NCBI GenBank assembly: GCA_030019395.1
Contig: JASEES010000047.1
Span: forward strand, 62,001 to 126,000
Reading direction: 5' to 3'
DNA: 64,000 nt
Source of the DNA: Methanolinea sp.
Lineage (GTDB): Archaea; Halobacteriota; Methanomicrobia; Methanomicrobiales; Methanospirillaceae
The notes below the pieces were generated by a model. It searched no databases, was not told where the DNA came from, and was given only the letters and a program-made list of their open reading frames with translations. Below, in pieces: positions 18,939-27,918 of the stretch. Position numbers and translations under genes: made by a program. The number at the start of each line of letters is the position of its first letter. Positions within the stretch are counted from its first letter, which is position 1.

Positions 18939-19166
18939 ATGACCAAACGGCCGTTGGATATTTTGGATCAGGTGCTGAACCGGCAGCCTGTCATCGTATC
19001 CCTCAAGGGCGGAAGGGAACTTCGCGGGGTCCTGCAGGGTTATGATGTGCACATGAACCTCGTGCTGGACAAGGCAGAGGAGATTGAGGGTGGACAGTCG
19101 CGGAGCGTTGGCACCCTGATCGTGCGTGGGGACAACGTGATCTACATTTCCCCTTCCCTGGAATAA
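18939..19166 (+). CDS. Sm-like archaeal RNA-binding protein (LSm)
   Basis: A 75-residue LSm protein. Sm1 motif: [36 protein letters not shown] in outline (conserved Gly, Asp, Asn of the MNL segment); Sm2 motif: [12 protein letters not shown]. LSm proteins form heptameric rings that bind U-rich RNA. It is followed by rpl37e 19 bp later and then purF, a gene order common in euryarchaea. A CATATAGT TATA element lies about 35 bp upstream of the ATG. Confidence 0.95.
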   Translation: MTKRPLDILDQVLNRQPVIVSLKGGRELRGVLQGYDVHMNLVLDKAEEIEGGQSRSVGTLIVRGDNVIYISPSLE

Positions 19167-19185
19167 AAAGAAGATAAGGTGAGTT

Positions 19186-19368
19186 ATGTCGAAAGGAACA
19201 CCATCAATGGGAAAAAGGCAGAAAAAGACGCACATTGCCTGTCGCAGGTGCGGGAGTATCTCGTACCACGTGCGTCACAAGACCTGTTCTGCCTGTGGCT
19301 TTGGAAGAAGTTCGAGATTGCGCAGTTACAAGTGGACGATGAAACGGCCAAAGGTCCCGACTCCGTAA
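19186..19368 (+). CDS. rpl37e: Ribosomal protein L37e
   Basis: A 60-residue L37e with its zinc finger CRRCG ... CSACGFG and basic ends. It is a component of the large ribosomal subunit. A GGTGA Shine-Dalgarno lies 4 bp before ATG 19186. It lies between LSm and purF, which begins 10 bp after its stop, so the three genes form one operon. Confidence 0.96.
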   Translation: MSKGTPSMGKRQKKTHIACRRCGSISYHVRHKTCSACGFGRSSRLRSYKWTMKRPKVPTP

Positions 19369-19378
19369 GCGACCCATC

Positions 19379-20809
19379 ATGTGCGGTATCGTTGGCATCA
19401 GGGATGCTGGCGGGGTCTCTTTTTCCATTTATTATGCACTCTATGCACTCCAGCACAGGGGCCAGGAGAGTGCCGGGATCTCCACGTTCGACGGGACACG
19501 TCTCTTCAAGCACAAGGGCCAGGGCCTCGTTGCCGAGGTCTTTGATTCCACCATCCTCGAGTCCCTCGATGGGAATGTGGGAATAGGTCATGTCCGGTAC
19601 CCGACGACGGGCGCAAACCGGCCTGAAAACGCCCAGCCCTTCAACTTCGCGTTCCGCGACCATGTCATCTCGATCGCCCACAACGGCAACCTCGTCAACG
19701 GCCGCCAGCTCCGGGACGAGTACGAGTGCCGCGGCCAGATATTCTGTTCCACGACCGATACGGAACTGATTGCAAAGGTCATTACCGAGGAGATGAGCAA
19801 CTCGGGGTGCATCGAGGACGCAGTCCACAGGTGCATGAGAGTACTCCGCGGCTCCTATTCCGTCGTGATGATGATCGATGGCGTGCTCTACGGGTTCCGC
19901 GATCCCCTGGGTATCAAGCCGCTCTGCCTCGGCAGGACCCCAAAAGGGCTGATCATTGCCTCCGAGAGCGTTGCCATCGATGCACTCGGCGGGACGTTCC
20001 TTCGGGATGTCGCTCCCGGCGAGCTCATCTGCATCGACGGGGAGGGGATGCGGAGCATGCAGATCGCCCGGGCATCGCGCAGGGCCCACTGCATATTCGA
20101 GTATATCTACTTCGCCCGGGCAGATGCCGTTCTCGACGGGGCACTCGTGTATGACGTCAGGCTGAGGATAGGCGCAAAACTCCACGAGGAAGCGCCGGTG
20201 CCAGCGGATTCGGTCTGCCCGGTCCCGGATTCGGGCACAGCATATGCAGTGGGGTACTCGGCCCGTTCAGGCATCCCGTTCATGGAAAGCCTTCTCAAGA
20301 ACCGGTACATGGGCAGGACGTTCATCATGTCCACCCAGACCGAGAGGGAAAGGGCCGTCCGGATCAAGCTCAACCCCATCCGCAAGCACCTCGAGAACGG
20401 ATCTGTCGTGCTCGTGGATGACAGTATCGTGCGCGGGACAACATCCCGCCGGATCATCGGCATCATGCGCGATGCGGGTGCCCGCGAGATACACGTCCGG
20501 ATCGGGTCACCCCCGATCGTTGCCCCCTGTTACCTCGGTGTCGACATGCCCACCCGCGAGGAACTGATCGCACACCGGAGGGACGAGGATGAGGTCCGGA
20601 GACACATCACGGCCACCTCCCTGCACCACGTCACAATCGACGCCCTTGTCGAGTCCATCGGGATCGGGAGGGAGAACCTCTGCATGGGCTGCCTGACGGG
20701 GACATACCCTGTCGATATCCCCGGGGAGGTCTCGTCTCCGGTCGCCGTTGACTTCCTCGACGGGACGTACCAGACCCGCCTTGAAAAGTTCGGGACCGGG
20801 AAAGAGTAG
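19379..20809 (+). CDS. purF: Amidophosphoribosyltransferase
   Basis: A 476-residue PurF. It begins MCGIVGI, so Cys2 becomes the N-terminal nucleophile of the glutaminase once Met is removed. The glutaminase half ends near residue 230; the phosphoribosyltransferase half has the PRPP loop VVLVDDSIVRGTTS. It makes phosphoribosylamine from PRPP and glutamine, the first step of purine synthesis. It is third in an operon with LSm and L37e. Confidence 0.96.
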   Translation: MCGIVGIRDAGGVSFSIYYALYALQHRGQESAGISTFDGTRLFKHKGQGLVAEVFDSTILESLDGNVGIGHVRYPTTGANRPENAQPFNFAFRDHVISIAHNGNLVNGRQLRDEYECRGQIFCSTTDTELIAKVITEEMSNSGCIEDAVHRCMRVLRGSYSVVMMIDGVLYGFRDPLGIKPLCLGRTPKGLIIASESVAIDALGGTFLRDVAPGELICIDGEGMRSMQIARASRRAHCIFEYIYFARADAVLDGALVYDVRLRIGAKLHEEAPVPADSVCPVPDSGTAYAVGYSARSGIPFMESLLKNRYMGRTFIMSTQTERERAVRIKLNPIRKHLENGSVVLVDDSIVRGTTSRRIIGIMRDAGAREIHVRIGSPPIVAPCYLGVDMPTREELIAHRRDEDEVRRHITATSLHHVTIDALVESIGIGRENLCMGCLTGTYPVDIPGEVSSPVAVDFLDGTYQTRLEKFGTGKE

Positions 20810-20922
20810 TCTCCCAAACTGCAGGGCTTTTAAAAAAAAAATCTCTTCTCCTGCCGCAAATGGTCAAACCCGGCACGGGGCTTTGCAACAGGTTTCAAAA
20901 CGCGAAAAACAGGATTACTCCA

Positions 20923-20997
20923 TAGCGAGGGATGGATTTGAACCATCGGTCTACGGGTTATGAGCCCGTCGGGATATCCTGACTACCCCACCTCGCT
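20923..20997 (-). tRNA. Initiator tRNA-Met (CAU)
   Basis: A 75-nt cloverleaf. The acceptor stem AGCGAGG pairs with CCTCGCT with discriminator A, and no CCA is encoded. The anticodon loop CTCATAA has anticodon CAT, flanked by an ACGGG/CCCGT stem with three consecutive G-C pairs; together with the A1-U72 end pair these mark the initiator. The T arm GATGGTTCAAATCCATC is standard. A TATA-like AATTAATTAC lies about 25 bp upstream. Confidence 0.95.
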
Positions 20998-21124
20998 GAG
21001 ACGTATGTGGTGGGTAATTAATTCACTATCCGCAGAGATATAGTTTGCCCCGGAATGAAAGCCGGGCAGGCAGGAGACGGACGGAAGAAGTGATTATCTG
21101 GACGATGCACCATAGGAAGGATAC

Positions 21125-21544
21125 ATGGACGACGACGAACTGCAACGCATCAGGGAAAAGAGGCTCCGCGAGCTCGAGGCCCGGCTCCTGGAGCAGAAGG
21201 GGAAAGGACAGCCGCAGCCTGCCCGCGTCCTGACGGTCGACGAGTCCCGGTTTTCCACCCTCCTTGCCGGTCACCCGAGGCTAGTGATCGATTTCTGGGC
21301 GGAATGGTGCGGGCCGTGCCGCATGGTGGCCCCGGTTATCGAGGAACTCGCATTGGAAATGGCCGGCCGCGTCACATTCGGGAAGTGCAATACAGACCAT
21401 AACCCCCGGCTCGCAGCGCGGTTTGGAATCTCCGCTATCCCGACCATCCTCCTCTTCCGCGAGGGAGCACTCCTGGACAGGATCATCGGGGCATACCCCA
21501 AAGAGACGATACGGGCACGCATCATCCGGTCGTTCGGGCTGTAA
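21125..21544 (+). CDS. trxA: Thioredoxin with N-terminal helical extension
   Basis: A 139-residue protein. Residues 1-32 are a charged helical extension (LQRIREKRLRELEARLLEQ) predicted to be a short coiled coil; residues 33-139 are a classical thioredoxin with WCGPC (about 58-62) and the cis-proline loop AIPTILLF. It reduces protein disulfides. The extension is not part of ordinary thioredoxin and could mediate dimerisation or docking. The Grx-TrxR fusion at 2807-3964 is a candidate reductase. ATG 21125 is preceded by GAAGGAT. Confidence 0.93.
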   Translation: MDDDELQRIREKRLRELEARLLEQKGKGQPQPARVLTVDESRFSTLLAGHPRLVIDFWAEWCGPCRMVAPVIEELALEMAGRVTFGKCNTDHNPRLAARFGISAIPTILLFREGALLDRIIGAYPKETIRARIIRSFGL

Positions 21545-21667
21545 GGGTGATGTGCCCTTTTTCGGGAATATCGCCCCATTTCGGGATGGAAACACCCGGT
21601 CTTCCCTGCTGTTGCCCCCCATCCCACGCAACCCTATTTATGCCATGGCCGTCACATCTCTATCTGA

Positions 21668-22243
21668 ATGGCAAAAACCCGCATCATCGTCGCGCTCTCG
21701 GGTGCAAGCGGCATCGTTTACGGGATCCGCCTCCTCGAAGCCGCCCGCGAGCTCGGCCTCGAGACAGACCTCATCATGACGGATCTTGCCGCCCGGATGA
21801 TTGGGATAGAGACGTCCCTGGAACCCGACCAGGTCAATGCCCTCGCAACGAGGGTCCATGACAGTTTCGATTTCACGTCTCCCCTCGCGTCGGGCGGGAT
21901 CAGGCACCAGGGCATGGTAGTTATCCCGTGCAGCATGAAGACAGTGGCGGGAATAGCCTGCGGCTTTTCCGACAACCTCCTCCTGCGTGCCGCCGACTGC
22001 ACGCTGAAGGAACGCCGTCCGCTCGTCCTCGTTCCCCGCGAGACGCCGCTTTCTGCCATACACCTCCGCAACATGCTCACGCTCGCAGAGGCAGGGGCAG
22101 TCATCCTTCCCGCATGCCCGGGGTTCTACCACAGGCCCCGGAATATCCAGGGCCTCGTGGACCATGTCGTCGGGAAGGTCTTTGACATCCTCGGCATCGA
22201 GCACCAGCTCTACCGGAAATGGAGAGAAGGGGAGACGACGTAA
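21668..22243 (+). CDS. ubiX: Flavin prenyltransferase UbiX
   Basis: A 191-residue UbiX/Pad1 protein: ALSGASGIVYGIRLLE at the N-terminus is the FMN phosphate loop, and VIPCSMKTVAGIA and VPRETPLSAIHLRNM are the conserved prenylation-site blocks. It makes prenylated FMN for UbiD decarboxylases; no ubiD is in the window. A TATTTATG TATA box about 28 bp upstream predicts a leaderless message starting at or near ATG 21668. Confidence 0.95.
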   Translation: MAKTRIIVALSGASGIVYGIRLLEAARELGLETDLIMTDLAARMIGIETSLEPDQVNALATRVHDSFDFTSPLASGGIRHQGMVVIPCSMKTVAGIACGFSDNLLLRAADCTLKERRPLVLVPRETPLSAIHLRNMLTLAEAGAVILPACPGFYHRPRNIQGLVDHVVGKVFDILGIEHQLYRKWREGETT

Positions 22244-22339
22244 TACCCGCACGCCGGATCGGGCAACCGGGCACGGAGCACCGGGCCCGGACGGTCGATG
22301 ACAGGGGCGGGAGCCGACAGAAGGAGGGGCAACTGCGCA

Positions 22340-22876
22340 ATGGCCCGGACCGGACAAAAGGAGAAGGGAGAGGGCGGGCATGATTCCGGCGGGAACTCCG
22401 ATCGCCTGGCAGAACTATTTTCGAGACCCGTTTTTCTCTCCCTCACGATCGGCATCCCGTTCTGCACGTTCAAGCTCCTGTTTGGATTAACAGCGTTCCG
22501 CGTCGGAGCGAGTCTCCCCAATGGATTTCTCATCGTCACAGGGCTCGCCATTGCGGCCTGGGCACTTGCAGACCTCATCATGAACGCAGGGAGAGCCCTC
22601 TTTGACCTGGTCCGGAGGGAGGCCCGGTTCGAGTACTGCACCATAGCCCAGGTCGGCGCCTTCTTCGGAGTACCGTCCGTGTTCCTGGCACTGGATACGC
22701 TGGTGACGTTCCTCATCATCAGTGCGATGCTCTGGTCAGGGTGGATCGCCCTCCTCTCCCCCGTGGAGGCCTGGTTCTGGTACGCGGCGACCACGCTGAA
22801 CCTTGTCTCCCTCTCCCTCGTCCTCCTCCACGCCGAGATCCGGCGGGCGGGGGCCCGCGGGGCGGAACCGCGGTAG
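22340..22876 (+). CDS. Membrane protein of unknown function, four predicted helices
   Basis: A 178-residue protein with a charged N-terminus (about 40 residues) and four hydrophobic segments (roughly residues 45-65, 75-95, 120-145 and 150-172). No family was recognised. A GGAGG Shine-Dalgarno at 22324-22328 sets ATG 22340 as start; the frame could begin at 22298. It may be co-transcribed with ubiX, 96 bp upstream. Confidence 0.65.
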   Translation: MARTGQKEKGEGGHDSGGNSDRLAELFSRPVFLSLTIGIPFCTFKLLFGLTAFRVGASLPNGFLIVTGLAIAAWALADLIMNAGRALFDLVRREARFEYCTIAQVGAFFGVPSVFLALDTLVTFLIISAMLWSGWIALLSPVEAWFWYAATTLNLVSLSLVLLHAEIRRAGARGAEPR

Positions 22877-22980
22877 AAGACCTCTCCACGCGGTCCGGTG
22901 CGCTTCAGCCAACAGTCACCCCCGGCTCCGGGGGACACGCATTTATGTAGTATCCCAAAAGACGATGTACTACCAGGTCA

Positions 22981-23664
22981 ATGGACGATCACGCAGGGCA
23001 CTCCCCTTTTCCAACAGATCACCTTGTATTCAGGGTTTCCGTGCCCTTCCTCCTCGGAGGGATTTATTATGGGCTCTGCTTCCTGTTCCTTCCCAGGGAA
23101 CCTGCACTCCTCCTCGGGGCGCTCATGCTGGCATACGTGATCCCGCCGGCAGGAAAGGAGACGGTCATCCCGCTCGGTATCGCCCTCGGTCTCCCGTGGT
23201 GGCTGGTCGGGACGTCAATGGCGCTCCTGGATGTCCTCGCCGGCCTGTTCATGGCCCTGAACTTCGATGCAGCCCTCCGTATCCCCCTGCTCGGTACCTG
23301 GATAAAACGTTTCATGGGCCATGGGCAGGAGTACCTCTCCCGCCGCCCGTGGCTGCAGAGGTTCTGCTTTACGGGGGTCGTCCTCTTCGTGATGTTCCCC
23401 CTCCAGGGCTCGGGAGGTGTCGGGGCCACCCTGCTCGGCAGGCTGCTCGGGATGCAGCGGTGGGACGTCTTTTGGGCCATCGTCATCGGGGCGTTCCTTG
23501 GCTGTTACCTGATCGCTCTCGGCTCGGCATTTGTCTGGGAGATGATCGTTGCAAGTCCTGCTGTCGGCATTTCCCTTGCGGTGGGGATCATCGGCACCCT
23601 CGCGGCAGCATACCTCGTTTACCGCTGGAAAATGGAAAAGTCGGTGGGACCGGGGCACCAGTGA
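22981..23664 (+). CDS. Small multi-drug export family membrane protein
   Basis: A 227-residue protein with five or six hydrophobic segments and the GxGGVGATLLGRLLGM block typical of the small multi-drug export protein family (Pfam Sm_multidrug_ex). The name is historical; transport activity is not well shown. An ATTTATGTAG TATA element lies about 35 bp upstream of ATG 22981. Confidence 0.78.
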   Translation: MDDHAGHSPFPTDHLVFRVSVPFLLGGIYYGLCFLFLPREPALLLGALMLAYVIPPAGKETVIPLGIALGLPWWLVGTSMALLDVLAGLFMALNFDAALRIPLLGTWIKRFMGHGQEYLSRRPWLQRFCFTGVVLFVMFPLQGSGGVGATLLGRLLGMQRWDVFWAIVIGAFLGCYLIALGSAFVWEMIVASPAVGISLAVGIIGTLAAAYLVYRWKMEKSVGPGHQ

Positions 23665-23793
23665 TTTGGTGGGGCGACGATGTGCGGAGGTAATGGTGTG
23701 GAAGAGCCATCCCTCCCCGTTTTCACCACCCGGTTAAAATTATCGGGTAACCGTGCGATAACCGCGGATAGGCAGTTCACGCGAAAAAAATAA

Positions 23794-25359
23794 TCAGGAG
23801 AGGCCTGCCTTTGCCCCTTCCGGACGGTGGAGGTACTGGAGGACGAGGATCACAGCGGCAGAGAGCGGCAGACCGATGATGAGGGGGTCCATTGCACTCC
23901 ACGGGAATGGCAGGACGCTCGTTTTCCCGATGAGTGCGGAGGAGAGCCCGAACACAGCGGAATACCGGGCGTTCACGAAGAGGGCCCAGGCAAACCAGAC
24001 CAGGGCCCCGGTCACGAGGCTGGCCTTGGCCGCAAGGGGACTTGGATTTTTGCAGTAGACGGCCACGGCAAAGACGGGCAGGAAGGCACAGGCGCACAGC
24101 CCCATGAACATGGCGGTCGCGATGGCGATGATGCTTCCCGGCATCAGGAATGCGATGACAACGCTCGCGACGATCATGGCGATGACACCGGCCTGGTTTG
24201 CCTTCAGGGAGAGGGCACACTCCCTCCCCCTCCCCCAGAGGTCGCAGATGAGAGCGGTTCCCATGGTATGGAAGAGCGATGACAGCGTCGACATGGCTGC
24301 GGCAAGCAGGGTGACCATGAAGACAACGGTGAACCATTCGGGTGTCGCAAGGTTGATGAACAGGGGAATAACGGCATCAACGTTTCCCCCGGCAGCCGCA
24401 ATCGCGATCTTCCCCTGCGTATTGACGAAGTAGACGTTGGTGAGTGCACCGACCGTGAACGCGACACCGGTCATCATGAGGATGAACGGCCCCCCGACGA
24501 GGACCGCCCTGTTGAGGGAACGGTTGTCCTTTGCCGTCATGAAGCGGACCACGAGCTGCGGCTGGGCGAGGACACCGATCCCGACACCGAGGACGAGGGT
24601 CGTGACGAGAGTATACCAGATGGGGGATCCGAAATCCGGCATGACGGTCCAGCCGTGCATCCCCTGCTCGGCAAGTTTCTGGGGAACCATGTCCGCGATC
24701 GCGGTCAGCGCGGAATGGGCGGCAGTCACGCCCCCCAGAATGACGTAGGTCAGGATAAGGAGAAACGTCATCCCGACGAGCATGATCGCCCCCTGGACTG
24801 CGTCCGTGTACATCACGGCGATGAGTCCGCCGAAGACAACATAGATGGCCACGATCACGGCAAACCCGATCAGGGACGCGGCATAGGAGATCCCGAGCGT
24901 CTCCTTGATGAACTGGGCACCCCCGATGAGGACGGCCGCGGAATAAAGCGGCATCCCCACGACGATGACGAGGCCGGAGACGACCTGCATGAACGTCGAC
25001 GAGTAGATCTTGCCCATCAGGTCGGGAAACGTGACTGCCCTGAGGCGCTGCCCGACCTCCCGTGTCTTTTTCCCGAACACAACGAAGGCGAGCAGGATGC
25101 CCACGCCGATATTGAAGACCGTCAGCCAGATCAGGCCCATCCCGAGGTTTGCAGCCTGGCCACCGAACCCCACGATGGCAGATGTGGAGATGAAGGTGGC
25201 ACCGTACGAGAGGGCAATGACAACCGGATGGGCTTTCCGCCCGGCAACGAGATAGTCCTCTGCCTCGCGGGTCTTCTTGTAACCCAGGTACCCGAGGCAG
25301 AGAATGACGACCAGGTAGATGAGGGTGATGCTTGCAACCAGGAGAACGTTGACCGCCAT
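23794..25359 (-). CDS. Sodium:solute symporter (SSS family)
   Basis: A 521-residue transporter with about 13 transmembrane helices. SSS-family features are AEDYLVAGRKAHP after helix 1, the GATFISTSAIVGFGGQA segment of the sodium site, and GGLIAVMYTDAVQG. It takes up a small molecule with sodium; the substrate could be acetate, another carboxylate, or an amino acid. Its ATG starts 3 bp after the stop of a 36-residue membrane peptide gene on the same strand, so the two are translated as a unit. Confidence 0.93.
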   Translation of the reverse strand: MAVNVLLVASITLIYLVVILCLGYLGYKKTREAEDYLVAGRKAHPVVIALSYGATFISTSAIVGFGGQAANLGMGLIWLTVFNIGVGILLAFVVFGKKTREVGQRLRAVTFPDLMGKIYSSTFMQVVSGLVIVVGMPLYSAAVLIGGAQFIKETLGISYAASLIGFAVIVAIYVVFGGLIAVMYTDAVQGAIMLVGMTFLLILTYVILGGVTAAHSALTAIADMVPQKLAEQGMHGWTVMPDFGSPIWYTLVTTLVLGVGIGVLAQPQLVVRFMTAKDNRSLNRAVLVGGPFILMMTGVAFTVGALTNVYFVNTQGKIAIAAAGGNVDAVIPLFINLATPEWFTVVFMVTLLAAAMSTLSSLFHTMGTALICDLWGRGRECALSLKANQAGVIAMIVASVVIAFLMPGSIIAIATAMFMGLCACAFLPVFAVAVYCKNPSPLAAKASLVTGALVWFAWALFVNARYSAVFGLSSALIGKTSVLPFPWSAMDPLIIGLPLSAAVILVLQYLHRPEGAKAGLS

Positions 25360-25362
25360 CCC

Positions 25363-25473
25363 TCAATCTCCCCCGTTGTTCCAGTTGAGGTAGCCGTAGA
25401 CGATGCATGCGAACGCGAGGGCTATGCAGAGCAGGTACGCGATCCAGATTTGCGGGTCAGGAATTCCGAGCAT
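25363..25473 (-). CDS. 36-residue symporter accessory membrane peptide
   Basis: A 36-residue protein, MLGIPDPQIW then a single hydrophobic helix and ending WNNGGD. It starts behind a strong GGAGG ribosome site (rc of 25484-25488) and stops 3 bp before the symporter ATG. Short one-helix peptides just upstream of SSS symporters are known in archaea and bacteria and are annotated as small accessory proteins. A role in assembly or gating is inferred. Confidence 0.85.
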   Translation of the reverse strand: MLGIPDPQIWIAYLLCIALAFACIVYGYLNWNNGGD

Positions 25474-25694
25474 GAGAGAAACCTCCGGTAAACTCGAGGG
25501 ATGATACCGTTACAGGGGACCAGAAAGAAGGACCGGTCCCCTACCTAAACAGGAAGAAGAATACGCCGGCGCCGGAAAGTGAAGAGCTTGTCGAAAGCGT
25601 CGTCGTCATCCCTGTAAGTTACGTGGATAAGACCATGTATTTATGGGTTTTTCTTTGGAACAGCACAAGTGATAACCGGGGAGGGAGAGAACAT

Positions 25695-27857
25695 GTGGAT
25701 CAGCGAATGGATTCCGAGGTCTTTTTCGGCCTGCACGAGGCCCTTCAGGACGTGCTCTCCCACAGGCTGGGATGGTCCCATCTACGGGAAGTCCAGGCCC
25801 GGACCTACCGGGCGGTCAGGACAGGAAAGGATGTCCTCGCGATCGCCCCCACGGCAGGAGGAAAGACCGAGGCAGCCCTCATCCCGGTCATCGATGCGAT
25901 CCTCAAAGAGGGACGCTCCGGGGTCGCATGCCTGTACATCTCGCCGCTCAAGGCCCTGATCAACGACCAGGAAGAGCGGTTCCTCTCTTTCTGCATCCCG
26001 ACGGGACTCGACCTGAAGGTCTGGCACGGGGACGTGCCCAGGGGAGACCGGTCATGGGACGACGGGGAACCCCCCCACGTCCTGATGATCACGCCCGAGT
26101 CCCTCGAGGTCCTGATGGGAGAGAAGGCCCTGGCGCGGGACCTCGCCCGCACGCGGTTCGTCATCGTGGACGAGCTCCACTCGTTCGTGGAGTCTGAACG
26201 GGGGGTGCACCTCCGTATCCTCCTCGACAGGCTGAACGCGCTGGCCGGGTCTCCCGTGCAGAGGATAGGGCTCTCGGCAACGGTGGGAAACCCGGCCGAG
26301 GTGCTCGCATGGTTCTCGGGTCCCCGACGCGGGGGAGAAGTCGTGGAAGTCCTGCAGCCTCCCCGGGAAAAGAAGTTCTCCTTCAGCGTCCAGGCGGATC
26401 CCAAACGGCGTACGCAGGTCGTGGCGGGTCTCGTCGCGGGAAAAAAAGCCCTTGTCTTTGTCAACAGCCGGGCAGAGGCAGAGGAGCTGGGCAGCGCATT
26501 GCGGGGGACTGTCCGGCACCTCTTCGTGCACCACTCGTCCCTCTCGCCCCAGATGCGGAGGGCTGCCGAAGAGTCCCTCGAGGGGAGCGAGAGCGCGTGC
26601 ATCATCTGCACGAGCACGCTCGAACTCGGGATCGACATCGGTGACCTTGACATCGTCGTCCAGGTCGGGGCACCGGCATCGGTCTCCTCCTTCCTCCAGA
26701 GGATGGGGCGGAGCGGGAGGCGGGGCGGGTCACCCTACATGGCATTCGTCCTCCCTGACGCGTGGGCACTCCTCGTGAGCACCGCGGTTATCGAGAGTGC
26801 CCGCAAAAAGAGGGTCGAGCCTCTCATTCCGAAAAGGAAACCATATAACGTCCTCGTCCAGCAGGTCTTCCTTGCAGTCCTCAGGCACCGGCGGACGACT
26901 GCGGCCCGCATCGAGAAGGAGACAGGGGCCCTTCCCGGGTTCTGCGACCTTCCGGCCGGCGCAGTCAGGGAACTCATCGCGTTCCTCGAACGGGAGGGAT
27001 TCCTTGTCAGGGACGGCGAGTTCCTGATGAGCGGTCCCCGCATGGAATCCCTGTACGGCAGGTCACAGGGAAAGGACCTGTACTCCGTCATCCAGGGCGG
27101 CGGCGAGGTGAGGGCCGTGACGCCGGACGGGGAACAGATCGGGAGGCTGGATGCAAGGTTCGTTGCAGGAAGGGGCCGGGAGGGGTTCTCGCTTGGCGGA
27201 AGGGACTGGACGCTGGTCGGGAGGGACGACCAGCACGGGCTCGTCGTTGTCGTCCCCGGCGGGGAAACCGGGGGACGGGCCTTCTGGACGGGCGGTCAAC
27301 AGGCAGGACTGTCGCCCGAAGTCTGCCGTTCGGTGCAGCGGATCCTCGGGCGTGGGCGCACGCTCCTTCCCCTCGGACCGCGGGAGGAGGAAGAGATTGC
27401 ATCCTGCATCGCATCGTTCCCCCCGCTGCATTCCCGGGGAATCCACGTGTGGGAGACCGGGCAGGGGAAGAAACGCGACGTCGTCGCGCTCACGTTCCTG
27501 TCCCGCGGCAGGAATGCCCTCCTCGCGCTGCTCGCCCGGTCGGTTCTCGGTGAACGCACGAAGGTCCGGTATGACGACATATCCCTCCTCTTTCCCCGCG
27601 TGGGAGGATCCGGATCGGCGGACCGGGTGTTGGAAGCATTCCGGAAGATACAGGAGATGTCCGTTTCCGGGATCGAGGCGGCCATTCCCGTTCCGCACCC
27701 GTCGGCATGGAAGTTCGGCGCAGCATTACCCCCCGCGTTCCTCCACGAAATGGCAGCCTCTGACACCTGGCAGGTACAGGAGTTTGCAGAGGAGTTTAGA
27801 AGTCTCCCGCTGTACCGGGTCCAGGCCCCCGGCGAACCGGCCGGCCCCGGGTCCTGA
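25695..27857 (+). CDS. Lhr-like DEAD/DEAH-box helicase
   Basis: A superfamily 2 helicase of about 720 residues. Visible motifs: Walker A APTAGGKTEAAL, motif Ia SPLKALINDQ, motif II VDELHSF (DELH), motif III SATVGN, and motif VI QRMGRSGRRGG. After the two RecA domains is a winged-helix and Lhr-type C-terminal region. Lhr enzymes unwind RNA:DNA or DNA with 3'-5' polarity in repair. A TATTTATG TATA box lies about 55 bp upstream; GTG 25695 has a GGGAGG Shine-Dalgarno 10 bp ahead, so it is taken as start, with ATG 25707 as the alternative. Confidence 0.88.
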   Translation: MDQRMDSEVFFGLHEALQDVLSHRLGWSHLREVQARTYRAVRTGKDVLAIAPTAGGKTEAALIPVIDAILKEGRSGVACLYISPLKALINDQEERFLSFCIPTGLDLKVWHGDVPRGDRSWDDGEPPHVLMITPESLEVLMGEKALARDLARTRFVIVDELHSFVESERGVHLRILLDRLNALAGSPVQRIGLSATVGNPAEVLAWFSGPRRGGEVVEVLQPPREKKFSFSVQADPKRRTQVVAGLVAGKKALVFVNSRAEAEELGSALRGTVRHLFVHHSSLSPQMRRAAEESLEGSESACIICTSTLELGIDIGDLDIVVQVGAPASVSSFLQRMGRSGRRGGSPYMAFVLPDAWALLVSTAVIESARKKRVEPLIPKRKPYNVLVQQVFLAVLRHRRTTAARIEKETGALPGFCDLPAGAVRELIAFLEREGFLVRDGEFLMSGPRMESLYGRSQGKDLYSVIQGGGEVRAVTPDGEQIGRLDARFVAGRGREGFSLGGRDWTLVGRDDQHGLVVVVPGGETGGRAFWTGGQQAGLSPEVCRSVQRILGRGRTLLPLGPREEEEIASCIASFPPLHSRGIHVWETGQGKKRDVVALTFLSRGRNALLALLARSVLGERTKVRYDDISLLFPRVGGSGSADRVLEAFRKIQEMSVSGIEAAIPVPHPSAWKFGAALPPAFLHEMAASDTWQVQEFAEEFRSLPLYRVQAPGEPAGPGS

Positions 27858-27918
27858 CGCTGCCCGTGGTCCAGGACACGGCGGAACGACGGGGAGATAC
27901 AAGGACCCCGGGCTTTTT

